64,000 nucleotides of DNA, taken from the NCBI GenBank assembly GCA_963807065.1, contig CAWDZQ010000003.1, forward strand, positions 1 to 64,000, written 5' to 3'. The notes beneath the pieces are model-generated. The model worked only from the letters and a program-made list of their open reading frames with translations. It ran no database searches and was not told the DNA's origin. This DNA comes from CAWAND01 sp963807065. GTDB lineage: Bacteria > Chloroflexota > Anaerolineae > Anaerolineales > E44-bin32. Made by a program: the position numbers and the translations under genes. Below are positions 1-8,936 of this stretch, piece by piece; the stretch's first letter is position 1, and every line of letters begins with the position of its first letter.

Positions 1-7
1 AAACATC

Positions 8-2093
8 TTGAAAGACCCTGATGACGCTTTCCGTTGTAGCGACCTGCGCCGCACCTGCTCCAAGGATGATTACGGTCCACCGTCGCAAACAGGGCCAGCT
101 TCTTCCCCTCCTACCAGCCGGTCGGCAACGACTCCAACCAGTCGGCCAGCGACACCTACACGCCTGCCTCATCCAACAGACAGCCAGCCCATCAACCAAC
201 CGGACCTCTCCATGACCCCCCTCTGGAGGCTGGGCAATGGCATCCCGCAGATTGCAGCATGGTCTCCCGACGCAACATCTCTCGTGGTTGGGACATCAGC
301 GGAGTCTACATGCTCGACGCTCAAAGCCTTGAGATAACCCGCAAGTTGACGCCGGACCTTGGGTTATCTACCTGGCCGTAAGCCCAAGCGATGGCAACTT
401 CACTAGGGGAGCACACGGCAACAGGAACGGCAGCAGCGAGATCCAAGTGTGGAACCTGGGAAGCGACCAACCACTAGTTGGGCTTCCCTCGGGCTGAAAA
501 CTGTCACCGATGTGGATTTCGACATGACCGGCTCTTTCTTGGCTGCCGGAACAAGCAGTGGGGAGATTCTGCTTTGGGACGCTGTACGTTGGACGCCTCT
601 CCAACCTCTCAATGACCTCAACGTCAGCCATACAGCTTCGTCCGGCGTGTCCAATTCAGCCGTGACGGTTCACGTCTTGCTGCTGTCGATGCCACCGGAA
701 GATTGTCCATTTTCAACGTGGCGTCGCGCCAAGTCGAAGCTTCGATCAACACCGGTTTCGAGAGCGTGGCATCTATGGATTTCAACCGCTCGAGCGAAGC
801 GATTGTGATTGCTGGCTCCTACTCGCATGACAATTCAGCCACTTCAGGCGCCGACCGGGTGATGGTCTTCGCCGTGCCGTCCGGAAGCCCAACTTACACA
901 ATCAATATTCCCGAACAGGGCAGCGTCGACTTTGCCCTCTTCTCTCCCGACGGACAATCCGTGTTGGTCGGTTACTGCGGCGCATGGTCATCCTATTCTG
1001 GGGCGTGCTACAAAGGCATTGTGGAAACGCGAAGCTCGGCGGACGGATCAAGGCAGAGCACTCTTCCCGAATATCCCACTGAGCCTCTCGCCGCAGCCTA
1101 CTCCCCACAAGGTGACAGGCTCGCCTTGCTGACCGCTTACTCGGTTGAGGTCTGGAATGTCGGAACCCACAAGCAGGCAAGTGCCTGAACTGGTATGTCG
1201 GCCCGAGTGCACCTGTGCAGTTTGCCCAAGATGGGCAGTTCGTCGTATCGGGTGACCCGGACGGCGAGGTCAAATTCTGGGGAGCCCGAGATGGAAGAAT
1301 GAACCAGTCATTGACAGTCTCTGAGGACGCGGTGGTCGATTTTGCTCTTAGCCCCAGCGGGCAGTTGCTCGCCATATGCGGTTCAGGGGGCCCGATCACG
1401 ATTTGGGACCTCGGGGCGTTGAGTGTCATCCGAACTATTCCCATAGATCAGGGCTATCAGGTCAGTCAGTTGACCTTCAGCGAGGATGAAGCCTCCCTCG
1501 TTTGGTATGAGGGGAAATTTGAGACCACCAGGGTGCGGGTCTACAGTCTAGCAAGGGAAACGATAGAAATATCCGAGCGAATCAATTCGGTCTCGGGCAT
1601 TTCCTTAGACAGTCAAAGTCCTTTGCTGGCCATTGGCCAATATACCGAGTTGTCGGACAACGTCCGCGTTATGGATCTTCTATCAGGGAGTGTTGTTTGG
1701 AGCCACAGAGCTCCCGGCATTGTCACCAGTCTAGCCTTCAGCCCGGACGGACGTCTGCTTGCCGTCGGCACAGACGAACCGAGCATCTACATCTACAGGA
1801 CCGACTCATGGTCACTGCAGCATGAACTTGCCCCAAGCAGCAAGCCCAGTACCTCATACTCCCCGGTTTATCTCGTCTTCTTTGACAGAGCCCCCATCTT
1901 GGCATCAACTGTCGGTTGGGAATTCAAGCTCTGGGATGTCAATGACTACCACCAACTTCTCGAGAGCGAGCAGCAATGGCTCACGGCAAATGTCACTGGG
2001 ATCAGTCCGGATGGTCTGGAAGCAGCCATCTCACCAGGTGACCACACGACAATCATCTGGGAGCTCTCAGGCGTGCCTGAAGAGACAAAATGA
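8..2093 (+). pseudogene. WD40 beta-propeller protein, broken by about five frameshifts (cassette 1)
   Basis: A WD40-type beta-propeller can be followed through all three forward frames. A Ser/Thr/Pro-rich linker (about 90-200) is followed by blades carrying SPD, SPDG and SPSG signatures and W-D/W-N ends, for example VWNLGSD near 440, LLWDAV near 575, VEVWNVG near 1150, KFWGARDG near 1273 and IIWELSG near 2055. The frame changes near 300, 362, 480-500, 645 and 1180, while the amino-acid pattern stays WD40-like on both sides of each break. The last 879 bases (1215-2093) are intact. The start is uncertain: ATG at 21 opens a short hydrophobic stretch ending in a Cys, so this may be a lipoprotein like the intact paralogue at 47540. 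It precedes the first attC site. The breaks are either real decay or consensus errors. Confidence 0.7.
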
Positions 2094-2157
2094 GGCAACG
2101 CCTTGTGTGGCTGATTCGATGAAAGGCCTCAGAACAATCCTTTCCGAGAGCCGAGCC

Positions 2158-2281
2158 TCCTAACATCTCGCTGGATCGGACCGGGGATGCTGGGCGAATC
2201 TGACGTGATTGTTGTATGCTCAGGGTTGTGCGGGGGCGAGGCGGTGTATGGCCCCGGCCGATCAGCTCGAGGGCGTTAGGC
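2158..2281 (+). repeat. attC-like integron recombination site, copy 1 (124 bp)
   Basis: It starts TCCTAAC (one mismatch to RYYYAAC) and ends GTTAGGC (GTTRRRY). The 5' inner arm GATCGGACCGGGG pairs with the 3' arm CCCCGGCCGATC except for one unpaired A, which looks like the extrahelical base of attC sites. A loop of about 65 bases separates the arms. It lies between the WD40 gene and the next + strand gene. Confidence 0.85.
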
Positions 2282-2308
2282 AGCAATGTTCTCGAAATCG
2301 GGGGCTGA

Positions 2309-4646
2309 ATGATGCTAGCATTGAACCCAGTCTCTCCGCAACCTCGCTGGAGAAACACGGCCACCTGGATGGTCTCTGCTATCCTTTCAGGGCTACTCTT
2401 GCAGGCGTGCTCCTCTTCCGCAAGCATCCCTACCACCGCGAAAACCCAGACAAGCACAGAATTCACTCAGACCGCTTCACCCACCGAGTTCCACAAGTGT
2501 GCTCCTGGTGCCCATCATCCCCCTGGCCAACCGTGGGCATGTGTCTATAACTCGGCGCATGCAACCCAAGCGGCATCACAAGAACCACCGTCCTCGCCCA
2601 CTCCGCCACCCGAGCCCTCTCTCACCCCCAGCATCGCGTATACACACATTCCCCAGACCCCCGTCGACCCATGGAACAATGACATCCAATACACGACCCC
2701 CATTCCAAGCTGGACCCCTCAGCCGACCCCACTTTCCGTCCGTTCCCTTTCATTGCGTCCATGGGATGCTGATCAAGCATCAAGCCTGATCGGCAACCTT
2801 CATCTATATCCCGAGAATCTTGCTTCTGTTGACCGGGGCTATCTAGACTCGCGCTATGAGTACTCATTTAAATTCGCCGGTTTTGCTGAGCTAGAAGCCG
2901 CCTACCGTTTTCCCAAATCTCTACTTGCTGAGAAGTGGAGGGTCTCGGGACTGTTTGATCTGCTGCGAAGCTTCCAGCCAAACATGGGACGCTACTACGG
3001 GGAGCTTCTCGCTGAAGCATTGAACTCAGGTGAAACTACTCCTGCAGATCTTGCACAATGGTTCTCCAAGCTGGCAGATCCTTTGACCTCGAGATACACG
3101 AAGCCCCCATACCTGAAGGCTACTCAAGCAGCCACATTGTCTTTATCAATCCTTCCAAAGCTGGTCTCAACGGGGGGCTATACATCCTGCTCGCAGAACG
3201 GTCCGGGGGATACACCGCGTATCCATTGGAGTCAGATGATGAAATCTACTTGGTGGACGGAGAGGTTGGCCTTGACCTCGTAGACCTCACAGGAGATGGC
3301 TCTCCCGAGGCTGTCATTCGACATCTAGACTGGGGTTCTTTCTCATTCCACTCAGGGAGCCTAAAAGTTTTCGACCTCCGCTTCGCGCCACCGCGCGATC
3401 TTGGTTTCACACCAGCACCAATCTCGCCCGAGATAGCTGATTGGTCCCCGTCCCCGAGGTCGGAGGGGATTCCCCGGAATGAGTATGCACATACCATTTG
3501 CCATTGAAACTGGCGGATGTTATGAGCTCGGCCCCACCTGGGTGTACAGGTGGAGCGGGGAGGAGTTCGAGCTTGAAATCTATTGAGCCTCCGACTGACC
3601 AGGAACTGGAAGCTGCCCCAATCTGTGCCGACGCACTCGAGGCTTGGGCACTCGCCAACCTCCCGGCCGATGGCATCGAGGCGGCCACCTATTTCATAGA
3701 CCATATGCTTACGCAATATCCTCGCTCGACTGCAGATGTCCCGAGCGTTACTCGTGATGAGATTCTCTACGAACTTGGAATAGCTTACGTGTACTACGGA
3801 GACCGTGACCGAGCCGTCGAGCTTATGAATCAGATCGGTGCTGCTCAAGAAGGAGCGGGCAGCGGTTTGAAATTTCTCGCTTCCCGTTTTCTAGGGACTC
3901 TTCAATCGGGCGGCACAATTCTGGACGCGTGTATCGAAGTCAAGGACTGCTCTGGCTCTCTGAGCGTTCAGCAGATGACCGGCATGATCCCAGTGTCTCG
4001 GTTTCCGCAGGTGATTTCTCTCCTCGGGGACCTCGGGGTCGACACACAGTACTCCGGCCACTATGACTTTGACCACGATGGAAAGACCGAGGCTTGGTTT
4101 GTAGAGCAGCATCCAGGCTGGGCCTATGGTTCACTGTGGATCCTGGCTAGGGACCAGAGCCGTATCGTTGCTCGTAATGCAGTGGGTGTCAGGCTTGATA
4201 GTCTGAGCCCGACTTCACGAATCGTACCTTTCGGGGCACAAAGCGGTTTCTTCGAATATGAATTGACTTTGCCCGGTAGCGAACCCACGCAAGAAAGCTT
4301 CTTCTATTGGAACGCCACACTGAAGCCTAGAGTGATCCGTTATCAACAGCCTCAAAGTGCAGCCGTCAATTCGTTACTGACAGGCCTCCTGACAGGTGCT
4401 TCGTCTCCAACTGACACCCTCCTCCAGCTGTCGGACCTGAGGAAGATCTTGGAGCCATGCCTCCTGTGGGAGGTTGAGACTTACGGTTGCGAAACAACCA
4501 ACCGTCTTGACTACGTTGAGGCCCTTGCCTACGAACTAGCTGGACAGCGCATTAAGGCCGAGGCGGCCTACTGGCAGCTGTGGCAGAAAGATCCCGACGA
4601 TGGCTATGGAATAATGGCTCGGGCCAAGCTGCAACCATCCAGGTGA
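2309..4646 (+). pseudogene. Large secreted lipoprotein with calcium-loop-like repeats, two frameshifts (cassette 2)
   Basis: One protein of about 780 residues is spread over three frames, with breaks near 3080 and 3440-3500. The N-terminus has a hydrophobic segment ending in the lipobox LLLQACSSS, then a Ser/Thr/Pro-rich linker (about residues 45-125), so it should be a surface lipoprotein. The middle contains DLTGDGSPEAV and the C-terminal part YDFDHDGKTEAW, acidic Asp/Gly loops like those of FG-GAP/VCBS calcium-binding repeats. The last 100 residues look like a helical TPR-type region (around LAYELAGQRIKAEAAY). It begins 27 bases after attC copy 1 and ends 45 bases before copy 2, as expected for one cassette gene. 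No enzymatic function is recognised. Confidence 0.65.
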
Positions 4647-4691
4647 GTATCCTATCCGCCCAGCAAGATCCATTCTCGGGAGCACCATGCT

Positions 4692-4815
4692 GCCTAACAT
4701 CTCGCTGGATCGGACCGGGGATGCTGGGCGAGTTTGGCGTGATTGTTGTATGCTCAGGATGGTGCTGGGGCATGGCAGTGCGTGTCCCCGGCCGATCAGC
4801 TCGAGGGCGTTAGGC
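4692..4815 (+). repeat. attC-like integron recombination site, copy 2 (124 bp)
   Basis: The cleanest copy. It starts GCCTAAC and ends GTTAGGC, a perfect 7-bp inverted pair fitting RYYYAAC and GTTRRRY. The arms GATCGGACCGGGG and CCCCGGCCGATC pair with one extra A on the 5' side. The spacers between outer and inner boxes (ATCTCGCTG and AGCTCGAGGGC) pair poorly, like an unpaired central spacer. Confidence 0.88.
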
Positions 4816-4831
4816 AGCGCTTCGACCAACA

Positions 4832-6044
4832 GTGAACTGGATGATGAACTTGTTCGGTAGAGCATTCCTCGTAGCCTTCCCCATGCTCATTCTCCTCACT
4901 AGTTGTTCCAAGGCCTACACATCGGAGGAGTCACTCTGCATTCCCCCGAATGTGACCACGAGTTACGATCTGAGCCTCCGCCGCCAGGACGAGACTTCAG
5001 TTTCACGACGCAAACCGATGCCCTCTTGGTGGCAACCCCAACTTGGAATCTTCCAGAGAGACAATCCGATCCTGTTCGCCGCGAATGCTGTGGCCACGCG
5101 GTCGGAGGATGAAATCTGGATCGCAGGTTATCCTGACTCTCACGGAAACACGATCGTGCGTTTCAATGCTAGTACCCACCAGATCACGAAGTATGGCGTC
5201 TTTGATGAAGCGGGGAAAGGGTTCGTTGCCGACAACCTGCTCGTCACCAGCGATGGGAGTCTATGGGCCCGCTTGACTATGCTTGGCACAACGCCCACCT
5301 ATTCAGCCTTGGCCAAGTATGACCAGGCCACTGACCAGTTTGCCTTGGTGACCGATCTGGAAGGACTATTGAGCCCTCCGACGGGCGGCGGGATACACAA
5401 CATCTTTCCCAGGCGTTCCGTTCTCAGTCAAATGCCTGACGGGAGTCTGGCCGTCGGGTTGGATGGCGAGATCTTCACATATATCCCGTCCACAAACCGG
5501 GCGGTGCGTGTACTGGCTCACACCTCCGGACTGGACGCTAAGGCCTTTGCAGTTTCGCAGGATGGCCATATCTGGTTCGTAGGTGGCGGGGATGATTCGG
5601 TTCGTGAAATCGACCCAGCGAGCGGCTCAATCTCGAACTATGGGCAACCCCCGGGGATCAGATCCAGAGGGACACTTCGCAAGCATGGATAAGCCCTTGT
5701 TGGTTGATCACGGTGGAAGAGTATGGGTCGCCGACTTCGGCTGGCTCGAACCCAATGCCGCGCACACTTCGTATTCTTGGCATCCCATCCAGCGCTCAAC
5801 AGTTTTCATTAGCACTTATGATAATGTCTTTCGATACAAATGGATCCGTCCCTTCTCGGTTTATCAGTTTTCGGATGCGGACTTCTGGTTCCTGAGCGCA
5901 CTCGGCACTGTCCGCTTCGACGAAACGTCCGGCTCGTGGTGCTGGGCTGCACCAACCACCGGCCCCCTCGCAGAAGACCAGGGCGGCACCCTTTGGATTG
6001 TCGACGGCCAGATTTACCGCTACAAGTACGAGATGAAGCCTTGA
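4832..6044 (+). pseudogene. Beta-propeller-like lipoprotein, one frameshift (cassette 3)
   Basis: Reading from GTG 4832 (ATG at 4841 or 4844 also possible), the N-terminus is a signal peptide with lipobox MLILLTSCSKAY. About 390 residues of propeller-like repeats follow, with motifs such as EDEIWIAG, DGSLWARL, DGHIWFVGG, GGRVWVADFG and GGTLWIVDG. These resemble the Vgb/two-component-regulator propeller type, so it may be a periplasmic or surface sensor or scaffold. The frame shifts near 5640, and the remainder (to 6044) continues the same repeat pattern. It lies 16 bases after attC copy 2 and 26 bases before copy 3. The function is otherwise unknown. Confidence 0.68.
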
Positions 6045-6070
6045 TTGCGTACACAATCGCATGATGCGCT

Positions 6071-6194
6071 GCCTAACATCTCGCTGGATCGGACCGGGGA
6101 TGCTGGGCGATTTTGGCGTGATTGTTGTATGCTCAGGACGGGGCCGGGGCGATGTGGTGCGTGACCCCGGCCGATCAGCTCGAGGGCGTTAGGC
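6071..6194 (+). repeat. attC-like integron recombination site, copy 3 (124 bp)
   Basis: It starts GCCTAAC and ends GTTAGGC. The inner arms are identical to copies 1 and 2, including the extra A in the 5' arm. Differences are concentrated in the loop (about 6110-6160), the part of attC sites that varies most between cassettes. Confidence 0.87.
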
Positions 6195-6270
6195 GGCTCG
6201 GCCTCGCTATATCATGGCACCTCCTTAGCGCCGAACCCGCACTTCAATAGGGGACAAGAAGGGGAGCAAA

Positions 6271-6729
6271 GTGAACAGTCTTAAGCCAGTCACGATCGCC
6301 GCTATTGTACTCACGGGCATCGTTTCGGCCTGCGGCAGCCAGGCGCCGCCGCCTTTGCCAACGGCCACAACGTTGCCTACATCGTCACCCACTCCCAAGC
6401 CAGCCTTTGAGATTGATGTCTCCACCTGCGGATACAGCGACCTTGGGATAGTCAGGATGGCCGGGTCGGTGACCAACAACACGACTGACTTAATCACCTT
6501 TTTGGACGCGGCCGTCGCGCTCATCAAGAATGGGAATTTGGTTCGCACAGACCGGGTATCGCTTGTGAATGCTACGGGTGAGAACGCGGGAATCCTACAT
6601 GGCTTGGACTACAAATCGAAGGCAGGCGGGCTATCGCCAGATGAAACGTCCGAATGGAGTATCGAGTACCCGCTTGATGACCTGACCCAGCCCTTCGACT
6701 GTGAAGCCTCGGTCACAAGCGCTCGATAG
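6271..6729 (+). CDS. Small lipoprotein with FxLYD-like domain (cassette 4)
   Basis: An intact 152-residue ORF from GTG 6271, preceded by a purine-rich GGGGAGCAAA. The signal peptide ends in lipobox IVSACGS (Cys about residue 21), followed by a Thr/Pro linker (TTLPTSSPTPKPAF). The remaining 100 residues read as one beta-sandwich: VRMAGSVTNNTTDLITF is the pattern seen at the start of FxLYD domains, and two Cys (in STCGYS and FDCEAS) could form a disulfide outside the membrane. It probably sits on the outer face of the membrane. It is flanked by attC copies 3 and 4 and is the only coding sequence of its cassette. No specific role can be named. Confidence 0.75.
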   Translation: MNSLKPVTIAAIVLTGIVSACGSQAPPPLPTATTLPTSSPTPKPAFEIDVSTCGYSDLGIVRMAGSVTNNTTDLITFLDAAVALIKNGNLVRTDRVSLVNATGENAGILHGLDYKSKAGGLSPDETSEWSIEYPLDDLTQPFDCEASVTSAR

Positions 6730-6755
6730 GCGTTCCTGAACTCAATACAGGACTC

Positions 6756-6903
6756 GCCTAACATCTCGCTGGATCGGACCGGGGATGCTGTGCGAATTTG
6801 GCGTGATTGATGTATGCTCAGCGTGGTACGGGGGCAAGGTGGAGCGTGGCCCCGGCCGATCCCCACCAAGAACGTGGGGCTTCGTAGCTCGAGGGCGTTA
6901 GCC
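6756..6903 (+). repeat. attC-like site, copy 4, with 24-bp insertion (148 bp)
   Basis: It starts GCCTAAC and ends GTTAGCC (one mismatch to GTTRRRY). It has the same arms as the other copies, but 24 bases are inserted in the 3' half between GATC and AGCTCGAGGGC. The insert can fold on itself (CCCAC and GTGGG). The total length is 124 plus 24. Confidence 0.8.
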
Positions 6904-7100
6904 GGCCAAAACCCTGATCCGGCATCTCGCAAACGCAACCCATGCATTGTTAACCGGCCCTCGATTGGCTCATGCGAATCTTGCACATGTCGCCCGCCCC
7001 AATTCATCGGGATGACGCGTCTTTGACACCCAGGGACTATCTCTAAGCTCTCGAATCCGTTGTATCTTGAAGAGTGAAATGCTGTCAATTTGGAGAGCCC

Positions 7101-7307
7101 ATGACATACATCAAAGCCTATTTCCGAAACCTCGGCCTAATCCTAGGGGTTGTGGTGTTCATGTTGGTTTTCGCGCGGATCTTTTACCCAGACGTTCTTT
7201 CGGCATTGCCGCTCATTGGCCAAGTCTACAGTGGCCTCAACCTTTGGCCTTTCATAATCCTCAGCCTCTTGATTTTCGCCCTTCCCCGTCGCAGATCACG
7301 ACGCTAA
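7101..7307 (+). CDS. Small two-helix membrane protein (cassette 5)
   Basis: A 68-residue ORF. ATG 7101 is preferred over the in-frame ATG at 7074 because TTGGAGAG lies just upstream. Two transmembrane helices are evident: about residues 11-30 (LGLILGVVVFMLVFARIF) and 46-61 (LWPFIILSLLIFAL). The tail PRRRSRR is strongly basic, so by the positive-inside rule both ends are probably cytoplasmic. About 200 bases without any recognisable gene separate it from attC copy 4. It is the sole gene between copies 4 and 5. The family is not recognised. Confidence 0.6.
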   Translation: MTYIKAYFRNLGLILGVVVFMLVFARIFYPDVLSALPLIGQVYSGLNLWPFIILSLLIFALPRRRSRR

Positions 7308-7332
7308 GACCTCGGGCAGTACCCTGATGGCG

Positions 7333-7486
7333 GGCTAACATCTCATTGGATCGGGCCGGGGGTGGCGGGCGAATTTGGAAGAGAGGGTGTATGTTCAAGG
7401 CGGTCGGGCGAAGAGGGGTTGAAGCACCCCGGCCGATCCCCTTCGGCTCTGCTCAGGGTGCTTCGCGAAGCTCGAGGGCGTTATGC
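7333..7486 (+). repeat. attC-like site, copy 5, with 30-bp insertion (154 bp)
   Basis: The most diverged copy. It starts GGCTAAC and ends GTTATGC, each one mismatch from the consensus. The 5' arm GGATCGGGCCGGGGG and 3' arm CCCCGGCCGATC still pair. A 30-base insert sits at exactly the same point as the insert in copy 4 and shares its CCC...GGG...GCTTCG outline. Total length is 124 plus 30. Confidence 0.75.
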
Positions 7487-7521
7487 GTCGACCCGTGCGA
7501 CGCCATTTTTGCGAGGTGAGT

Positions 7522-8214
7522 ATGCTCGAAACGCTTGCATGGCTCCTCTTGGCCATCCTGGGAACGGTGCTTCTGCTTGACACCCTCAAGATCCTTCCCA
7601 TGCTTGTTCTCTTCATCTGGCCGACTCATATGAGATCCTCGTTCGATGACGGATCTCTCGACGGTATCTTCAGCCGGGAGGATCCTGCTCTCGAAGAACT
7701 ACTCAGGGCCTTCAAGGCGTTGGGGTTCTCGCTAATCGGTCTCAAGGCGGAGCACACTCCATTGTGGGGGCCAGTCTATCGAGAGTTCTCGTTAGTTTCA
7801 GAGACTAGCAAGGCCTATGCCTCGATCATCCTCCATCCGGACTCGTCTCCTGCAAGCATCTACTGTTTCACTCCCTTCGAACAGGGAGGGATGGTTTTCA
7901 CACGAGATTTCGCAGGAGGCGAAGAAGCTCAAAGCGAGCGAATTTCAGTGAAGAACGTACCCGATGCGAGTCCGTCGGAATTGGTTAGAAGCCACCTCCA
8001 GCGCGTCGACATGTTTTGCGGAAGAGGATTGACCGCATCAGTGAGGGATTCGCGCGAAGCGCGACTTGCGACAACCAACGCCTTCTATTCGTCTGAATAT
8101 GCCAAAGAGTCGCAACGTAGGGTTTGGTGGCCCCGTATTCGACACTGGGGAATCCTTTGGGGAGTGTTTGTGGTGATGACAGTGCTGATCGTTCTCAGGA
8201 CGCAGTCACCCTAG
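7522..8214 (+). CDS. Membrane-anchored protein of unknown function (cassette 6)
   Basis: 230 residues from ATG 7522, which has GAGGTGAG just upstream; the in-frame ATG at 7483 lies inside attC copy 5 and is unlikely. An N-terminal hydrophobic stretch (about residues 3-32) and a C-terminal helix (ILWGVFVVMTVLIVL, about 210-225) bracket a soluble central domain of about 170 residues with mixed alpha/beta character. No known domain is recognised. It is the last gene of the cassette array seen here: no attC follows, and the next recognisable sequence is a transposase relic at 8305, so the 3' end of this cassette may have been cut off by an insertion. Confidence 0.65.
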   Translation: MLETLAWLLLAILGTVLLLDTLKILPMLVLFIWPTHMRSSFDDGSLDGIFSREDPALEELLRAFKALGFSLIGLKAEHTPLWGPVYREFSLVSETSKAYASIILHPDSSPASIYCFTPFEQGGMVFTRDFAGGEEAQSERISVKNVPDASPSELVRSHLQRVDMFCGRGLTASVRDSREARLATTNAFYSSEYAKESQRRVWWPRIRHWGILWGVFVVMTVLIVLRTQSP

Positions 8215-8304
8215 CCAAGCTCGAAGCTGAACGAGCCGAGGACATAGGTAACAGAATCTTCCAAGGACATCGGTAGTGCTTTCTAGATGGAAGGAGGTGA
8301 GCCG

Positions 8305-8654
8305 ATGCCCTGGAAGGCTGTCACCGTGGGCAACAGAAGCAGCGGGTCATCGAAGACCACCTGCTGAACTGCTGCTCCGTGACGGGGCTGGCCGAGCGGT
8401 TCAGCATCTCGAGAAAGACACCCCATAATCGGATCAACCGGTGCCGGAAGCGAGGCCTGCAAAGGCTGGAGTTACTTTCGCGCCGGCTGAAAGAGTGCCT
8501 CAGCCAGACGGAGGGAGCCGTCGTCCAGGAGCTAGGTCCTGGAGGGCTGCCGGCCTTTCCCGTTCGTCAACAGCTGCTCGAGTTCTGGTTCCCCTGTCAC
8601 AATCCTGGGACAACCCTCCTACACCCTTTCCCTAGAATCCTCTTGAAAACATGA
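8305..8654 (+). pseudogene. Relic of an IS481-type transposase, 5' part only
   Basis: A strong ribosome-binding site (AAGGAGGTGA, 8291-8300) precedes ATG 8305 and MPWKAVTV. After a frame change the sequence continues IEDHLLNCCSVTGLAERF and SISRKTPHNRINRCRKRG, a helix-turn-helix region like that at the N-terminus of IS481-family transposases. It then degrades through further frame changes. The DDE catalytic domain is absent. The remaining 280 bases (8655-8936) contain no gene that I recognise. This relic marks the right edge of the cassette array. Confidence 0.55.
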
Positions 8655-8936
8655 TACGAGTTGGGCCGTCGCCGGCTCTGTCGGAGCGTGGGCGGGACCA
8701 ATTGGCGGCATATCAGTCGTTCAGTGTACTCGCATGGGTCGCCGTCGTTGCGGGATGCCCGCGTCCTCCCCGCGACCACATTCCAGTCAGAGGTAGGGAG
8801 AGCCTCATTCCTCAGCCTCCTAAAGAATGAGATAGGACACGGATTTGATGAGTTCCTTTATTCGGCAGACCCGCTCGGCATCACGTCTGGTTCTCGATCC
8901 GGGCTCTTCCCCTACGCGCTGTAAGGCAGAAAAAAG

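Noticed and set aside
7023..7050. Possible promoter with TTGACA before cassette 5 gene
   Set aside because: A TTGACA-like box is present, but no -10 box lies at 16-18 bases, so I did not annotate it.
8655..8936. 87-residue frame at 8661-8924
   Set aside because: It has no recognised domain and no good start signal; it may be a further remnant of the transposase region, so it is left as unassigned sequence.
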